Shown here: positions 34,488 through 43,384 of the stretch, one piece after another
Position numbering within the stretch: position 1 is the stretch's first letter
How the letters are laid out: each line of letters opens with the position of its first letter
Assembly: GCF_002154895.1 (NCBI RefSeq)
Contig: NZ_MUIZ01000004.1
Span: 62,001 to 126,000 of the forward strand
Direction of reading: 5' to 3'
DNA length: 64,000 nt
Source of the DNA: Lactococcus petauri
Lineage (GTDB): Bacteria > Bacillota > Bacilli > Lactobacillales > Streptococcaceae
Position numbers and translations under genes: made by a program
The notes under the pieces: generated by a model
Seen by the model: the letters and a program-made list of their open reading frames with translations, nothing else
What the model was told of the DNA's origin: nothing
The model's database searches: none

Positions 34488-35420
34488 ATGGCAGAAAAAG
34501 AACATACTGGCATGGGATCCGTGATCGCAGCCCTTGGTGCCAATGTACTAGTGGCAATAAGTAAGTTTGTAGGTTATGCCTTAAGTGGTAGTGCGGCAAT
34601 GCTCAACGAAAGTATACACAGTTTAGTTGACTGTGGAAATCAAGTTTTGTTGCTTTTTGGTGATAAGCGTGCCAAAAGAGCACAAAGCCAGGTCCATCCT
34701 TTTGGAGAAGCGCGTGCAAAATACTTTTTTAGCATGTTGGTCGCTACTTTCCTGTTTTTTGGTGGTGGCGTTATTGGTGTAATGGAGGCTTATGACAAGC
34801 TGGTCCACCCTGCTCATGAGGTCAATAATCCTTTGCTTCTGATTGCTATCTTACTCTTTGGCATGATTATAGAGGGCAGTTCACTTCGCGTTGCTTTTAA
34901 AGAAATTAAAGAGCTCAATACCGAAAAATTACCCTTGTTTAGATTTTTGCATGAGAGTCGACACAGTGAGATTTTAGTTATCTTTGCGGAGGATTTCTGT
35001 GCCATTATTGGTTTAATGTTAGCACTTGGAGGAACAGTCCTCACTTTTCTTACAGGGAACCCCATGTATGATGCTCTGTCCGGAATCTTGATTGGTTTAT
35101 TGCTCATGGCAGCAGCAGTCTTTTTGGTGCGAGAGTTCTATAGTTTAATTGTTGGTGAAAGTGTCACTGCTTCAGATTTAGAAAAAATAACACGTAGCTT
35201 TATTCGTGAAACAGTTAAACAGTTGATTGATATCAAGACAATCCACATCGGTCCAACTGAGATTCTAATTGCGGCAAAGATTGATATTCCAGCAGAGTAT
35301 GAAGCACAAAGCTATGAAATTATTAATGCAATCGAAAAAGATATTCGAAAAGCACTGCCGGACAAAAAGTCTTACATATATATCGAAGTCGATGAATTTG
35401 ATAATAATTATCAGCATTAA
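34488..35420 (+). CDS. Cation diffusion facilitator family transporter
   Basis: This 310-residue membrane protein belongs to the CDF family, which exports divalent metal ions against protons. Seen: six hydrophobic segments within about residues 10-225, the family motif NESIHSLVDCGNQ (about 40-52) with its metal-binding His and Asp, a second HSEILVIFAEDF segment (about 162-173), and a cytoplasmic C-terminal domain. The metal is not evident. The start at 34488 has GAGGAAA upstream; an ATG at 34473 overlaps that site. Confidence 0.85.
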   Translation: MAEKEHTGMGSVIAALGANVLVAISKFVGYALSGSAAMLNESIHSLVDCGNQVLLLFGDKRAKRAQSQVHPFGEARAKYFFSMLVATFLFFGGGVIGVMEAYDKLVHPAHEVNNPLLLIAILLFGMIIEGSSLRVAFKEIKELNTEKLPLFRFLHESRHSEILVIFAEDFCAIIGLMLALGGTVLTFLTGNPMYDALSGILIGLLLMAAAVFLVREFYSLIVGESVTASDLEKITRSFIRETVKQLIDIKTIHIGPTEILIAAKIDIPAEYEAQSYEIINAIEKDIRKALPDKKSYIYIEVDEFDNNYQH

Positions 35421-35454
35421 AGCGAGTAATTATCGATAAATTGGAGACTAACGA

Positions 35455-35483
35455 TTGCGTTTTTATAATTTATCTGATATATT
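35455..35483 (+). promoter_or_regulatory. Promoter of small membrane protein A (leaderless)
   Basis: TTGCGT (35455-35460), 17-bp spacing, and extended TGA-TATATT (-10 hexamer 35478-35483). The predicted transcript start is the A of the ATG at 35490. Confidence 0.65.
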
Positions 35484-35489
35484 ATGTTT

Positions 35490-35663
35490 ATGAAACAACA
35501 CTGGATGGACAAAATTGCAGATAAATTATATATTGACGGTGTTCATCCATTGGTTATCTTGATGGTGTGGGAAATTGCCTTGATTGCAATTTTATTTGTG
35601 ATTATTGCATTATTTGTTGCTGAAATACCGAATGTTTTATCTCATATAAATTTTAAATACTGA
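35490..35663 (+). CDS. Small membrane protein A (57 aa), paralogue of 55916-56056
   Basis: This 57-residue protein has an amphipathic N-terminus (DKIADKLYIDGVHPL), then a single hydrophobic helix from about residue 22 to 45 beginning LMVWE. It shares the pattern D-x-IAD-[KR]-L-x-I-x-G-[VL]-x-PL-x-x-LMVWE with the 46-residue protein at 55916-56056. Both have the same promoter geometry, with the ATG placed exactly where transcription should begin and no ribosome binding site. An intrinsic terminator follows. I do not recognise the family. A regulatory membrane peptide or a toxin-like peptide are possible but unproven. Confidence 0.75.
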   Translation: MKQHWMDKIADKLYIDGVHPLVILMVWEIALIAILFVIIALFVAEIPNVLSHINFKY

Positions 35664-35708
35664 CTGTCACTAAAAAGCGATTTTATGAAAAGAAGATTGA
35701 TACAAGAT

Positions 35709-35745
35709 AAAAGAGCGAATCCTTAGAGGAAGCTTTTTTATTTTA
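35709..35745 (+). terminator. Terminator after small membrane protein A
   Basis: AAAAGAGC pairs with GCTTTTTT (one G-U), with an inner TCC/GGA pairing, followed by a T-rich tract. Confidence 0.6.
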
Positions 35746-35835
35746 TAAAAATACAAAAAGATTGCTTGTACAGGAAAAATAAACCGCTTTTGTGCTATAA
35801 TGAACGAAGTATTATTAAACAAATGAGGAGAAAAA

Positions 35836-36792
35836 ATGTCAATAGAACCATTATTTTTAGATTCCGTATTGCAAGAAAAACTCTGGGGTGGTGATCACCT
35901 TAAATCTTTTGGCTATGAATTACCATCTGATAAAATCGGTGAATACTGGGCAATTTCAGCTCATCCACATGGTGTTTCAACAATTAAAAATGGAAAATTC
36001 GCTGGACAAAAATTAGACAAGGTATTTGACCAACACCGTGAGCTTTTCGGCAATACGAAAGAAGAAGTATTTCCTCTCTTAACAAAAATATTGGACGCCA
36101 ATGACTGGCTTTCAGTGCAAGTTCATCCAAATGATGAATACGGTATGAAGCATGAAGGCGAGCTTGGTAAAACAGAATGTTGGTATATCATTTCAGCAGA
36201 AGAAGGTTCTGAGATTATTTATGGACATAATGCAAAATCACGTGAAGAACTTGCAGAAATGATTAATTCGGGAGACTGGGATCACTTACTACGCAAAGTT
36301 AAAGTCAAAGCAGGTGATTTCTTCCATGTACCTGCAGGAACAATGCATGCAATTGGTGCGGGCATTGTTATTCTGGAAACGCAACAATCAAGCGACACAA
36401 CTTACCGTGTATATGATTTCGATCGTAAGGATGACCAAGGCAATCTTCGTGAATTACACATACAACAATCAATTGATGTGCTTCACATTCCAGGGGATCA
36501 AACACCAGAAAACAAAGTTCAAGTCGTTAAAGAAGAAAATGCAGACTTGACAACTTTGGTAAAATCAGAGTTCTTTGACGTTTATAAATGGTCAATTCAC
36601 GGGACACAAGACTTTGAAGCTACAGCAGATTATATGCTTGTGTCTATTCTTGAAGGAGAAGGACAACTTACGGTGGCTGATAAAACGTATGCATTATCGA
36701 AAGGCGACCACTTTATCCTCCCTACAGGGATTGAGCAATGGCAACTTTCAGGTAATATGGAAATTATTGCTAGCAATCCAGTAGCACATTAA
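35836..36792 (+). CDS. manA: Mannose-6-phosphate isomerase, class I
   Basis: This 318-residue zinc cupin enzyme interconverts mannose 6-phosphate and fructose 6-phosphate. Seen: an opening LWGGDHLKSFG, the metal-binding VQVHPND (about 94-100), GKTECWYII, and the cupin motif FHVPAGTMHAIGAGI (about 163-177) with its His ligand. Monocistronic: an extended -10 (TGCTATAAT) upstream and a terminator downstream. AGGAG precedes the ATG. Confidence 0.94.
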   Translation: MSIEPLFLDSVLQEKLWGGDHLKSFGYELPSDKIGEYWAISAHPHGVSTIKNGKFAGQKLDKVFDQHRELFGNTKEEVFPLLTKILDANDWLSVQVHPNDEYGMKHEGELGKTECWYIISAEEGSEIIYGHNAKSREELAEMINSGDWDHLLRKVKVKAGDFFHVPAGTMHAIGAGIVILETQQSSDTTYRVYDFDRKDDQGNLRELHIQQSIDVLHIPGDQTPENKVQVVKEENADLTTLVKSEFFDVYKWSIHGTQDFEATADYMLVSILEGEGQLTVADKTYALSKGDHFILPTGIEQWQLSGNMEIIASNPVAH

Positions 36793-36796
36793 GCAT

Positions 36797-36826
36797 AAAA
36801 AAGCACCTCCTTAGGGTGTTTTTTTG
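36797..36826 (+). terminator. Intrinsic terminator after manA
   Basis: AAAAGCACC pairs with GGGTGTTTT, followed by T run. Confidence 0.75.
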
Positions 36827-36843
36827 TTTTAAAATGTATTAGT

Positions 36844-36990
36844 TTGATCTTCAAATCAGGTTTAACTTTATTATCAGCATCAATGCCATCAGCCGTTGGT
36901 ATGGTTCAAGCGAGTAATGTGAATGTAGAGCAAGAACCAGATTCAGAAGCGTTGGAGTTCACCTTCCACGAGTATCTCTTTCTCGAATAG
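36844..36990 (+). pseudogene. Remnant of a secreted-protein gene
   Basis: A 48-codon frame (TTG at 36844, TAG at 36988) reads like a signal peptide, KSGLTLLSASMPSAVGMVQA, followed by a short acidic segment. It has no ribosome binding site or ATG and stops soon after the predicted cleavage site. It is best read as the 5' stump of a lost exported protein gene. Confidence 0.45.
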
Positions 36991-37009
36991 TATCTATCCC
37001 ATAGAGCTT

Positions 37010-37231
37010 ATGAATAAAAATAAAGAGCGTGCTTATTACGTCTTTATATTTGTGGTGAATTTCTCTGTCTTGCTTTTATTTTCTGAATGGATGACACTTA
37101 GAGAGATGTTTCTTCTCTTCTTTGTCTCTATTCTCATACATGCTTTGGCAATCTATCATGCTAAAAAGAGACAAAAACTTAGAGCATTACATCGTGCAAA
37201 AAATAAAGAGAAAACGCAGAAAAGATTTTAG
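37010..37231 (+). CDS. Small membrane protein of unknown function (73 aa)
   Basis: This protein has two hydrophobic segments (about 9-24 and 30-49) and a strongly basic C-terminus (AKKRQKLRALHRAKNKEKTQKRF). I do not recognise the family. The ribosome binding site is poor (ATAGAGC), and no clear promoter separates it from the secreted-protein remnant upstream. Expression is therefore uncertain, but the membrane topology with a positive inner tail looks genuine. Confidence 0.5.
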   Translation: MNKNKERAYYVFIFVVNFSVLLLFSEWMTLREMFLLFFVSILIHALAIYHAKKRQKLRALHRAKNKEKTQKRF

Positions 37232-37350
37232 TAAAAAGGTAATATACAAGGTGAAATGAAGCAAGTGATATCAAGATAAGGAGCTGGTTTTTGTTTGAGT
37301 TTCTTTTTTACTCAAAAAATATAGACTTGTCCAAAAGAGCCAGAAGAAAT

Positions 37351-37379
37351 TTGAAATCGCTCTCTTTTAAGAATATAAT
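37351..37379 (+). promoter_or_regulatory. Promoter of oleate hydratase gene
   Basis: TTGAAA (37351-37356) and TATAAT (37374-37379), spacing 17. Confidence 0.75.
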
Positions 37380-37415
37380 CGAATTATAAGAACAATTAGA
37401 AAAGAGGGATTGAAT

Positions 37416-39179
37416 ATGCGTTATACAAACGGAAATTATGAAGCTTTTGTTCGACCAAGAAAACCACAAGAGGCTGATAAGAAGTCTGCCTATATTGTCG
37501 GAGCAGGTCTTGCAGGACTGGCTGCGGCTGTCTTTCTGATCAGAGATGGCCAAGTCCCAGGGAATCGTATTCATATTTTAGAAGAACTTTCTCTTTCAGG
37601 CGGCTCTTTAGACGGTTCGTTTATTCCACATGATGGCTTTGTGATTCGTGGAGGACGTGAAATGGAAAACCATTTTGAGTGTCTTTGGGATCTTTTTCAT
37701 TCTATTCCAAGTCTGGAAGTTGAAAATGCTTCAGTTTTAGATGAATTTTACTATTTAGATAAGGATGATCCTAACTCTTCTAATTGTCGTATTATTGCGA
37801 ATCGTGGTGAACGTGTTGCTGATGATGGACAATTTACCTTAAGTCGACAAGCTCAAGATGAAATCGTGAAGCTTTTCATGGCACAGGAAGAAAGTTTGGT
37901 AGGCAAAAAAATTGAAGATGTTTTCAGTGAAGAATTTTTTGAATCAAACTTTTGGCTTTACTGGTGCTCAATGTTTGCTTTTGAAAAATGGCACTCAGCG
38001 ATTGAAATGCGCCGCTACATTATGCGATTTATTCATCATATCAAGGGACTACCAGACTTCACAGCACTAAAATTTACAAAGTATAATCAATACGAATCTT
38101 TAGTAAAACCCTTGCTTGCCTTTTTGAAAGACCATGGTGTAATCTTCCAATATGAAGCACAAGTTGAAAATATTGAAGTAGATTTTTCGAACAACAAAAA
38201 AGTAGCTAAGAAAATTATATTTGCAGATGGAAAAGTACAAGACTTGACGGAAGATGACCTTGTTTTTGTGACGAATGGTTCAATTACTGAAAGTTCAACA
38301 CAAGGAAGTCCAACAGAAGCAGCGCCAATTACAAAAGATTTAGGTGGCTCTTGGAAACTTTGGAAAAATCTGGCTGCGCAGTCACCCGAATTTGGGAAAC
38401 CAGAAGTCTTTTATGACAACTTACCTGATGAAAGTTGGTTTGTATCGGCGACCGTGACTTGGAAGAATCTCAAAATTCAACCTTATTTTGAAAAACTAAC
38501 TCATCGTGAATTACGTTCAGGTAAAGTTGTGACAGGCGGAATTATCACTATTAAGGATTCAAACTGGCTGATGAGTTTCACTACCCATCGTCAACCTCAT
38601 TTTAAGGAACAAAAAGATGGTGAAACTGTGACATGGGTTTATGGTCTCTTGTCTAATACACCAGGGAACTATATTAAAAAACCCATTGAGAAATGTACCG
38701 GTGAGGAAATAACACAAGAGCTCCTTTATCATTTGGGTATGCCTGAAGCAGAAATAGAGGAATTTGTTAAAGAAAATACTAATACGATTCCAGTTTATAT
38801 GCCCTTTATTACCTCTTACTTTATGTTACGTGAGCCAGGGGATCGTCCTCAAGTGATTCCGGAAAATTCTGTGAATCTTGCCTTTATTGGGAATTTTGCT
38901 GAGACAGAGAGAGATACGGTCTTCACAACCGAGTATTCGGTACGTACCGCGATGGAAGCTGTTTATCAATTTCTAAATGTAGAGCGTGGTGTCCCTGAAG
39001 TTTTTGCTTCGGCTTACGACTTGCGCACACTAGCTCGCTCGGTTTATTATCTTTCAGACAAAAAGAAATTGATGGAAATGGATTTGCCTCTTTTGAAAAA
39101 AGAATCTTTGAAATTTGGTTTGAAGAAGATAAAAGGTACCTATCTTGAAGATATCCTTAAAGATGCAGGACTACTTTAA
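37416..39179 (+). CDS. ohyA: Oleate hydratase
   Basis: This 587-residue FAD enzyme adds water to cis-9 unsaturated fatty acids, making 10-hydroxy fatty acids and detoxifying free oleate. Seen: the family opening RYTNGNYEAFVRPRKP, the FAD motif IVGAGLAGLAAAVFLIRDG (about 27-45), the conserved GGREMENHFECLWDL (about 78-92), and FIGNFAETERDTVFTTEYSVRTA near residue 490-510. The start at 37416 has GAGGG 7 bases upstream; a TTG at 37410 overlaps that region. Monocistronic with its own promoter and terminator. Confidence 0.95.
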   Translation: MRYTNGNYEAFVRPRKPQEADKKSAYIVGAGLAGLAAAVFLIRDGQVPGNRIHILEELSLSGGSLDGSFIPHDGFVIRGGREMENHFECLWDLFHSIPSLEVENASVLDEFYYLDKDDPNSSNCRIIANRGERVADDGQFTLSRQAQDEIVKLFMAQEESLVGKKIEDVFSEEFFESNFWLYWCSMFAFEKWHSAIEMRRYIMRFIHHIKGLPDFTALKFTKYNQYESLVKPLLAFLKDHGVIFQYEAQVENIEVDFSNNKKVAKKIIFADGKVQDLTEDDLVFVTNGSITESSTQGSPTEAAPITKDLGGSWKLWKNLAAQSPEFGKPEVFYDNLPDESWFVSATVTWKNLKIQPYFEKLTHRELRSGKVVTGGIITIKDSNWLMSFTTHRQPHFKEQKDGETVTWVYGLLSNTPGNYIKKPIEKCTGEEITQELLYHLGMPEAEIEEFVKENTNTIPVYMPFITSYFMLREPGDRPQVIPENSVNLAFIGNFAETERDTVFTTEYSVRTAMEAVYQFLNVERGVPEVFASAYDLRTLARSVYYLSDKKKLMEMDLPLLKKESLKFGLKKIKGTYLEDILKDAGLL

Positions 39180-39286
39180 AAGAAGTAAAAGTATATTTCT
39201 GTTTCAGTTTATTTTGACTTGAGCTCCTTTTAAGGAGCAAACAGTATAATACATTTATTCCAATAAAATTTTTTCATAAAACTCCT

Positions 39287-39316
39287 ACTCTTCCATGTCA
39301 TGTGGAAGAGTTTTTT
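39287..39316 (+). terminator. Intrinsic terminator downstream of ohyA
   Basis: ACTCTTCCA pairs with TGGAAGAGT, then six T. It lies about 110 bp after ohyA, with a TATAAT (39244-39249) in between. Confidence 0.7.
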
Positions 39317-39404
39317 AATTGTTGTTATAACAAACTACACATAAATTGGCATTTATGACAGAGGATATGGTATAATATATTTTGAAAATTGATAATTAAC
39401 ATTT

Positions 39405-39492
39405 GGAGAATTACTCAAGAGGCTGAAGAGGTACGCTTGGAAAGTGTATAGGTGGGTAAAACCGCGCATGGGTTCGAATCCCATATTCTCCT
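39405..39492 (+). tRNA. tRNA-Ser (GGA)
   Basis: A complete cloverleaf with 7-bp acceptor stem (GGAGAAT with ATTCTCC), a long variable arm typical of Ser, anticodon GGA in loop CTTGGAAAG, and T-loop GGTTCGAATCC. The CCA is not encoded. An extended -10 (TGGTATAAT) lies upstream near 39368-39376. Confidence 0.93.
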
Positions 39493-39528
39493 TTATAGGT
39501 TTTATGCCTCAATTGAATAAGTATAAAG

Positions 39529-39555
39529 AAAAAGCTTCCTTAAGGAAGCTTTTTT
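39529..39555. terminator. Bidirectional terminator between convergent tRNA genes
   Basis: An 11-bp perfect stem AAAAAGCTTCC with GGAAGCTTTTT and loop TTAA. Confidence 0.85.
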
Positions 39556-39557
39556 AA

Positions 39558-39630
39558 TGATCCCTGCCAGGTTCGAACTGGCGATTCAGACTTAGGAGGT
39601 CCGGGTTATATCCAATTTAACTAAGGGATC
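39558..39630 (-). tRNA. tRNA-Arg (CCT)
   Basis: On the minus strand a 73-nt cloverleaf has acceptor stem GATCCCT with AGGGATC, D-stem GTTA/TAAC, anticodon stem CGGAC/GTCTG with loop CTCCTAA (anticodon CCT), and T-arm GCCAG-TTCGAAC-CTGGC. It lies directly downstream of the oppositely oriented oxidoreductase gene start region's 3' end and is convergent with tRNA-Ser. Confidence 0.9.
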
Positions 39631-39663
39631 AGAAGACTCCGACAAGGAGTCAATGATTAAATC

Positions 39664-40656
39664 TTATTTTTTATCAGCTTCAAAGACGATTCCTGCACTT
39701 TGGCGCATCATATAACTTGTTTCGGAAACATCTTGTGCCAACTGGTGTAAGTCTTTGTAGAGTGAGCGAGCAGCAGGAGTAGAAATAGTTTCAATGATTT
39801 CAGCAAAGTGGAGAGCTTCATCAAAGAGAGAATGTTTTGGCGGTGTAACCTTGATAACTTCCTTGCTTCCATCAAAACGAATAAATTTTGCAGAGGTTAT
39901 AGCATTGACACCATCTAAAATCAAAGTGCCTTGATCTGTGTAGATTTCACTTGAGAGATAGCTTGTGAGGTTTCCTGCGCATTTGATTGCAACTTTGAAA
40001 TCACCATAATCCAAGCTTCCAATACCAGAAATATCCACACCACTTGACAGAAGGACTGCATCGTAGCAAGCAGATTGTGGTTTATCAAACCAATAAACAG
40101 CTGCATAGAGGAGATAAACACCTAGATCTGCCAGGAGGCCACCAGAAAATTTACTGTTGAATTTATTGGGAAGTTTTCCAGCTAATAGTGCAGGCATTTT
40201 TGAAGAGTATTTTGAATAGGTAAAATCAGCCCCAACAACTTTTTTATCTGCTAAGAATAAATTGATGGTCTCAAAGGCTTGCTCATGGATGTTTCGGGCA
40301 GCCTCGAAAAAGAGAACGTCATTTTCATCCGCTAACTTGATAATTTCAGCTAATTCTTGTGGATTTGAAAACGCTGGTTTTTCAACGATGATATTGTTAC
40401 CTGCTAAAATAGCAGCCTTCGCTTGTTCAAAATGAATAGCATTTGGGCTGGCAATATAGATGATATCCAAATCATGCTTGAAAAAATCATCTAAATCATC
40501 GTAAAGTTCGATATCGTCAAAGTCTTCTGTAAAAGATACTGCACTCTCAAGATTACGTGAGTAAACAGCCTCAAGACTATATTTTTTGGTGAGATGGGCA
40601 GCTTCGACAAAAGATCCACTAATCCACCCAGTACCGATAATTCCAAGTTTAAGCAT
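39664..40656 (-). CDS. Gfo/Idh/MocA family oxidoreductase
   Basis: This 330-residue NAD(P)-dependent dehydrogenase-like protein has the Rossmann motif GIIGTGWISG (about 5-14). It also has YIASPNAIHFEQAKAAILAG and the active-site region VEKPAFSNPQELAEI (Lys of the EKP motif about residue 93), followed by a C-terminal substrate domain. Substrates in this family are sugars, inositols or dihydrodiols; none can be chosen here. The start at 40656 is preferred over 40659 from the spacing to AAGGGGTG. It is transcribed in the same direction as tRNA-Arg and could share its transcript. Confidence 0.85.
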   Translation of the reverse strand: MLKLGIIGTGWISGSFVEAAHLTKKYSLEAVYSRNLESAVSFTEDFDDIELYDDLDDFFKHDLDIIYIASPNAIHFEQAKAAILAGNNIIVEKPAFSNPQELAEIIKLADENDVLFFEAARNIHEQAFETINLFLADKKVVGADFTYSKYSSKMPALLAGKLPNKFNSKFSGGLLADLGVYLLYAAVYWFDKPQSACYDAVLLSSGVDISGIGSLDYGDFKVAIKCAGNLTSYLSSEIYTDQGTLILDGVNAITSAKFIRFDGSKEVIKVTPPKHSLFDEALHFAEIIETISTPAARSLYKDLHQLAQDVSETSYMMRQSAGIVFEADKK

Positions 40657-40905
40657 CATACACCCCTTTTCTTATCAAAAATTTATTAAAACTATTATAG
40701 CAAATTTTTTGGCAAAACTCATTTAAAACTAATGCATGAGCTGTGAAAATAAAAGTCACTAAATTTTTTAAGTGATAAAAAAGATTGGTTTGAAATAGTT
40801 TTTAGAGCTGAAGCTGGTTCAGTTTTATGATAAAATAGGGAGAATAACATAATATCCCTAAGAAATTGAAGTTATAGTGGATACATAAAATATGGAGAAG
40901 TAATT

Positions 40906-41529
40906 TTGAAAAAACCATTGATTATCGGTGTAACAGGTGGCTCAGCAAGTGGGAAAACCAGCGTGTCTCAAGCAATTTTATCTATGTTTAAAGATGAAAA
41001 CATTGCTATGATTGAACATGACAGTTACTATAAGGATCAATCACAATTAACATTTGAAGAACGTACAAAGACAAACTACGACCATCCATTGGCTTTTGAT
41101 ACAGACTACCTGATTGCCCAATTAAAAGAGTTGCAAAATGGTCGTGCTGTTGATATCCCAACCTATGATTATGCCAACCATACACGCAGTGAAAAAACTT
41201 ACCGACAAGAACCTGTAGATGTCTTGATTGTAGAAGGAATCTTAGTTTTAGAAAACGAAAAACTGCGTAACTTAATGGATATTAAGGTGTTCGTGGATAC
41301 AGATGATGATGTACGCATTTTACGTCGTATTCGTCGTGATATTGAAGAACGTGGGCGTACTTTAGATTCTGTTATTACACAATATATGGATGCTGTAAAA
41401 CCGATGTATCACCAATTTATTGAACCAACGAAACGATATGCGGATGTCATTATTCCAGAAGGCGTTTCAAATACTGTTGGGGTAGATATCTTAACTACGA
41501 AGATCGCCAGTATTTTGCATGGAGAGTAA
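40906..41529 (+). CDS. udk: Uridine kinase
   Basis: This 207-residue P-loop kinase phosphorylates uridine and cytidine in pyrimidine salvage. Seen: [15 protein letters not shown] (about 8-22), [17 protein letters not shown], and [12 protein letters not shown]. The TTG start at 40906 has GGAG 8 bases upstream and gives the normal family length. Followed by a terminator. Confidence 0.94.
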   Translation: MKKPLIIGVTGGSASGKTSVSQAILSMFKDENIAMIEHDSYYKDQSQLTFEERTKTNYDHPLAFDTDYLIAQLKELQNGRAVDIPTYDYANHTRSEKTYRQEPVDVLIVEGILVLENEKLRNLMDIKVFVDTDDDVRILRRIRRDIEERGRTLDSVITQYMDAVKPMYHQFIEPTKRYADVIIPEGVSNTVGVDILTTKIASILHGE

Positions 41530-41530
41530 G

Positions 41531-41557
41531 AAGCAATCGCAAGATTGTTTTTTTTTA
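41531..41557 (+). terminator. Intrinsic terminator after udk
   Basis: GCAATC-GCAA-GATTGT hairpin followed by a long T run. Confidence 0.75.
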
Positions 41558-41603
41558 TTCGAAAAAAGAATGTACAGAAGAAACTCTTCTATCCATAATA
41601 TTA

Positions 41604-41617
41604 AAAAAACGTTTACA
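41604..41617 (+). promoter_or_regulatory. cre-like site upstream of pta
   Basis: AAAAAACGTTTACA matches the centre and right half of the CcpA consensus. Its end is 28 bp upstream of the extended -10 TGATATAAT (hexamer 41646-41651), further upstream than in tkt, so a different regulatory outcome is possible. Confidence 0.4.
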
Positions 41618-41688
41618 TAAGTGGGCATTTTTTGTGACATTGTGATATAATCATTATTGAAATTCTAAAAATAGTAAAAGGAAGTATT

Positions 41689-42669
41689 ATGGAACTCTTT
41701 GAATCGCTCAAACAAAAAATTTCTGGCAAAGGCCTACAAATTGTCTTTCCTGAAGGAACAGATGCGCGTGTATTAGGCGCAGCTAACCGTCTGTACGCAG
41801 ATAAATTGATTACCCCAGTATTTATTGGGAATATCTCTGAAGTAACAGGTACTTTAATCTCACGTGGGATTAATCCAGATGGTTTTCAAATCTACGATCC
41901 ATTGAACTGTGAACGTTTTGAGAAAATGGTCGAAATTTTTGTTGAACGTCGTAAAGGTAAAGTAACAGAAGAGCAAGCGCGCGAAATCCTTAAAGATTCA
42001 AACTATTTTGGAACAATGCTTGTACATATGGGTATCGCTGATGGTATGGTTTCAGGTGCAGTTCATTCAACTGCGGACACTGTCCGTCCTGCCCTACAAA
42101 TTATTAAAACTAAACCAGGTGTGAAATCCGTATCAGGTGCATTCATTATGGTTCGTGGCCGTGACGACAATGAAAAGTATATCTTTGCCGATTGTGCGAT
42201 TAACATTGATCCAGATGCAAATACCTTGGCAGATATAGCCGTGGCTTCAGCGGAAACAGCAAAACTCTTTGATATTGATCCAAAAGTTGCAATGCTATCT
42301 TTCTCAACTAAAGGTTCAGGTAAATCAGATGATGTGACTAAAGTCGTTGAAGCAACAGCATTGGTCAAAGAAGAACATCCAGAGCTTGATATTGATGGAG
42401 AACTTCAATTTGATGCAGCGTTCTCTCCAGCAGTTGCCCGTCAAAAATCACCAGATAGCCCAGTGGCAGGACGTTCAAATGTATTTATCTTCCCAGATAT
42501 CCAATCTGGTAATATTGGCTACAAAATTGCTCAACGTCTAGGAAACTTTGAAGCAATTGGTCCAATCTTGCAAGGGCTGAACGCACCAATCTCTGACCTT
42601 TCTCGTGGAAGTAACGAAGAAGATGTTTATAAACTTGCTATTATTACAGCTGCTCAAGCACTTAAATAA
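41689..42669 (+). CDS. pta: Phosphate acetyltransferase
   Basis: This 326-residue enzyme converts acetyl-CoA and phosphate to acetyl phosphate in mixed-acid fermentation. Seen: IVFPEGTDARVLGAA (about 18-32), GMVSGAVHSTADTVRP (about 119-134), MLSFSTKGSG, and VFIFPDIQSGNIGYKIAQR near residues 265-283. The length corresponds to the short single-domain Pta typical of Firmicutes. No ackA lies in the window. AAGGA precedes the ATG. Confidence 0.94.
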   Translation: MELFESLKQKISGKGLQIVFPEGTDARVLGAANRLYADKLITPVFIGNISEVTGTLISRGINPDGFQIYDPLNCERFEKMVEIFVERRKGKVTEEQAREILKDSNYFGTMLVHMGIADGMVSGAVHSTADTVRPALQIIKTKPGVKSVSGAFIMVRGRDDNEKYIFADCAINIDPDANTLADIAVASAETAKLFDIDPKVAMLSFSTKGSGKSDDVTKVVEATALVKEEHPELDIDGELQFDAAFSPAVARQKSPDSPVAGRSNVFIFPDIQSGNIGYKIAQRLGNFEAIGPILQGLNAPISDLSRGSNEEDVYKLAIITAAQALK

Positions 42670-42891
42670 TATAGGAGTTTAAAAAATCATGACAAAATGT
42701 TATGGTTTTTTATTATCGTTGAGTGTTTTTAATGTGTAGCGTTCATGCTACCTACAGACAGATTGGAATGATGGACGAAAACTTTAAAATTTTTTTGAGA
42801 GCTTTTCTTTCCTTTTTGAATATCTGCACTACTTTAGTGTTAATTTAAGCTTATAGTTATAAAATACAGTCATCAAAACAACGGAGAAAAG

Positions 42892-43281
42892 ATGAAACGA
42901 GCGAAAATTTGTGCCTTGATTGGGAGTGTTTTTACAACCCTTATTGCTGTATTAATGATGTTTGCCTTTATTCGATTCATAATTAACTGGGAAGAAAAAG
43001 ACCTGGAAATGACTCTGACCATTGCAGGGCATAGTGGCCTTTTTCTATTGAAACTTTTTGCTTTAGTGTTTGTCCTTGTTATGTCAATCATGATTGTAAA
43101 TTGGGTCTCCTTTATTCGGATGGATCGACCAACAGGTGGAATATGGCAACTTTATCAGTTAGTTATTGGAAGTTTCTATATTTTAATTTCAATGCTAAAT
43201 TTATACGTGATGGTAGTGGCTCTACCATTAGGGCTCTGTTTCGTTCTAGCCTTTATATTAGCGCGTATGGATAGTGTGTAA
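42892..43281 (+). CDS. Four-helix membrane protein of unknown function
   Basis: This 129-residue protein has four hydrophobic segments (about 7-31, 48-74, 86-101, 103-124) and little soluble sequence. The first two are joined by a short charged loop (NWEEKDLEMT). The overall form resembles small DUF4064-like or tetraspan proteins of lactococci, but I cannot name the family. GGAG precedes the ATG. The 222-bp gap after pta shows no other supported gene. Confidence 0.65.
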   Translation: MKRAKICALIGSVFTTLIAVLMMFAFIRFIINWEEKDLEMTLTIAGHSGLFLLKLFALVFVLVMSIMIVNWVSFIRMDRPTGGIWQLYQLVIGSFYILISMLNLYVMVVALPLGLCFVLAFILARMDSV

Positions 43282-43311
43282 AAGAGTTTGCCTGTGCAAG
43301 CTCTTTTCTTT
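43280..43311 (+). terminator. Intrinsic terminator after the four-helix protein gene
   Basis: AAAGAG...TTGC pairs with GCAA...CTCTTT, followed by TCTTT. Confidence 0.65.
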
Positions 43312-43384
43312 GTAGTCTACACCAAAAAGGCACAAAAATTTGGTATAATAACTAAGTTAATAATAAAATTTAGGAGGAATTTTT

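Noticed and set aside
42670-42891. 16-codon frame at about 42690 after pta
   Set aside because: Very short, poorly spaced ribosome binding site and no promoter; I see no support for a gene.
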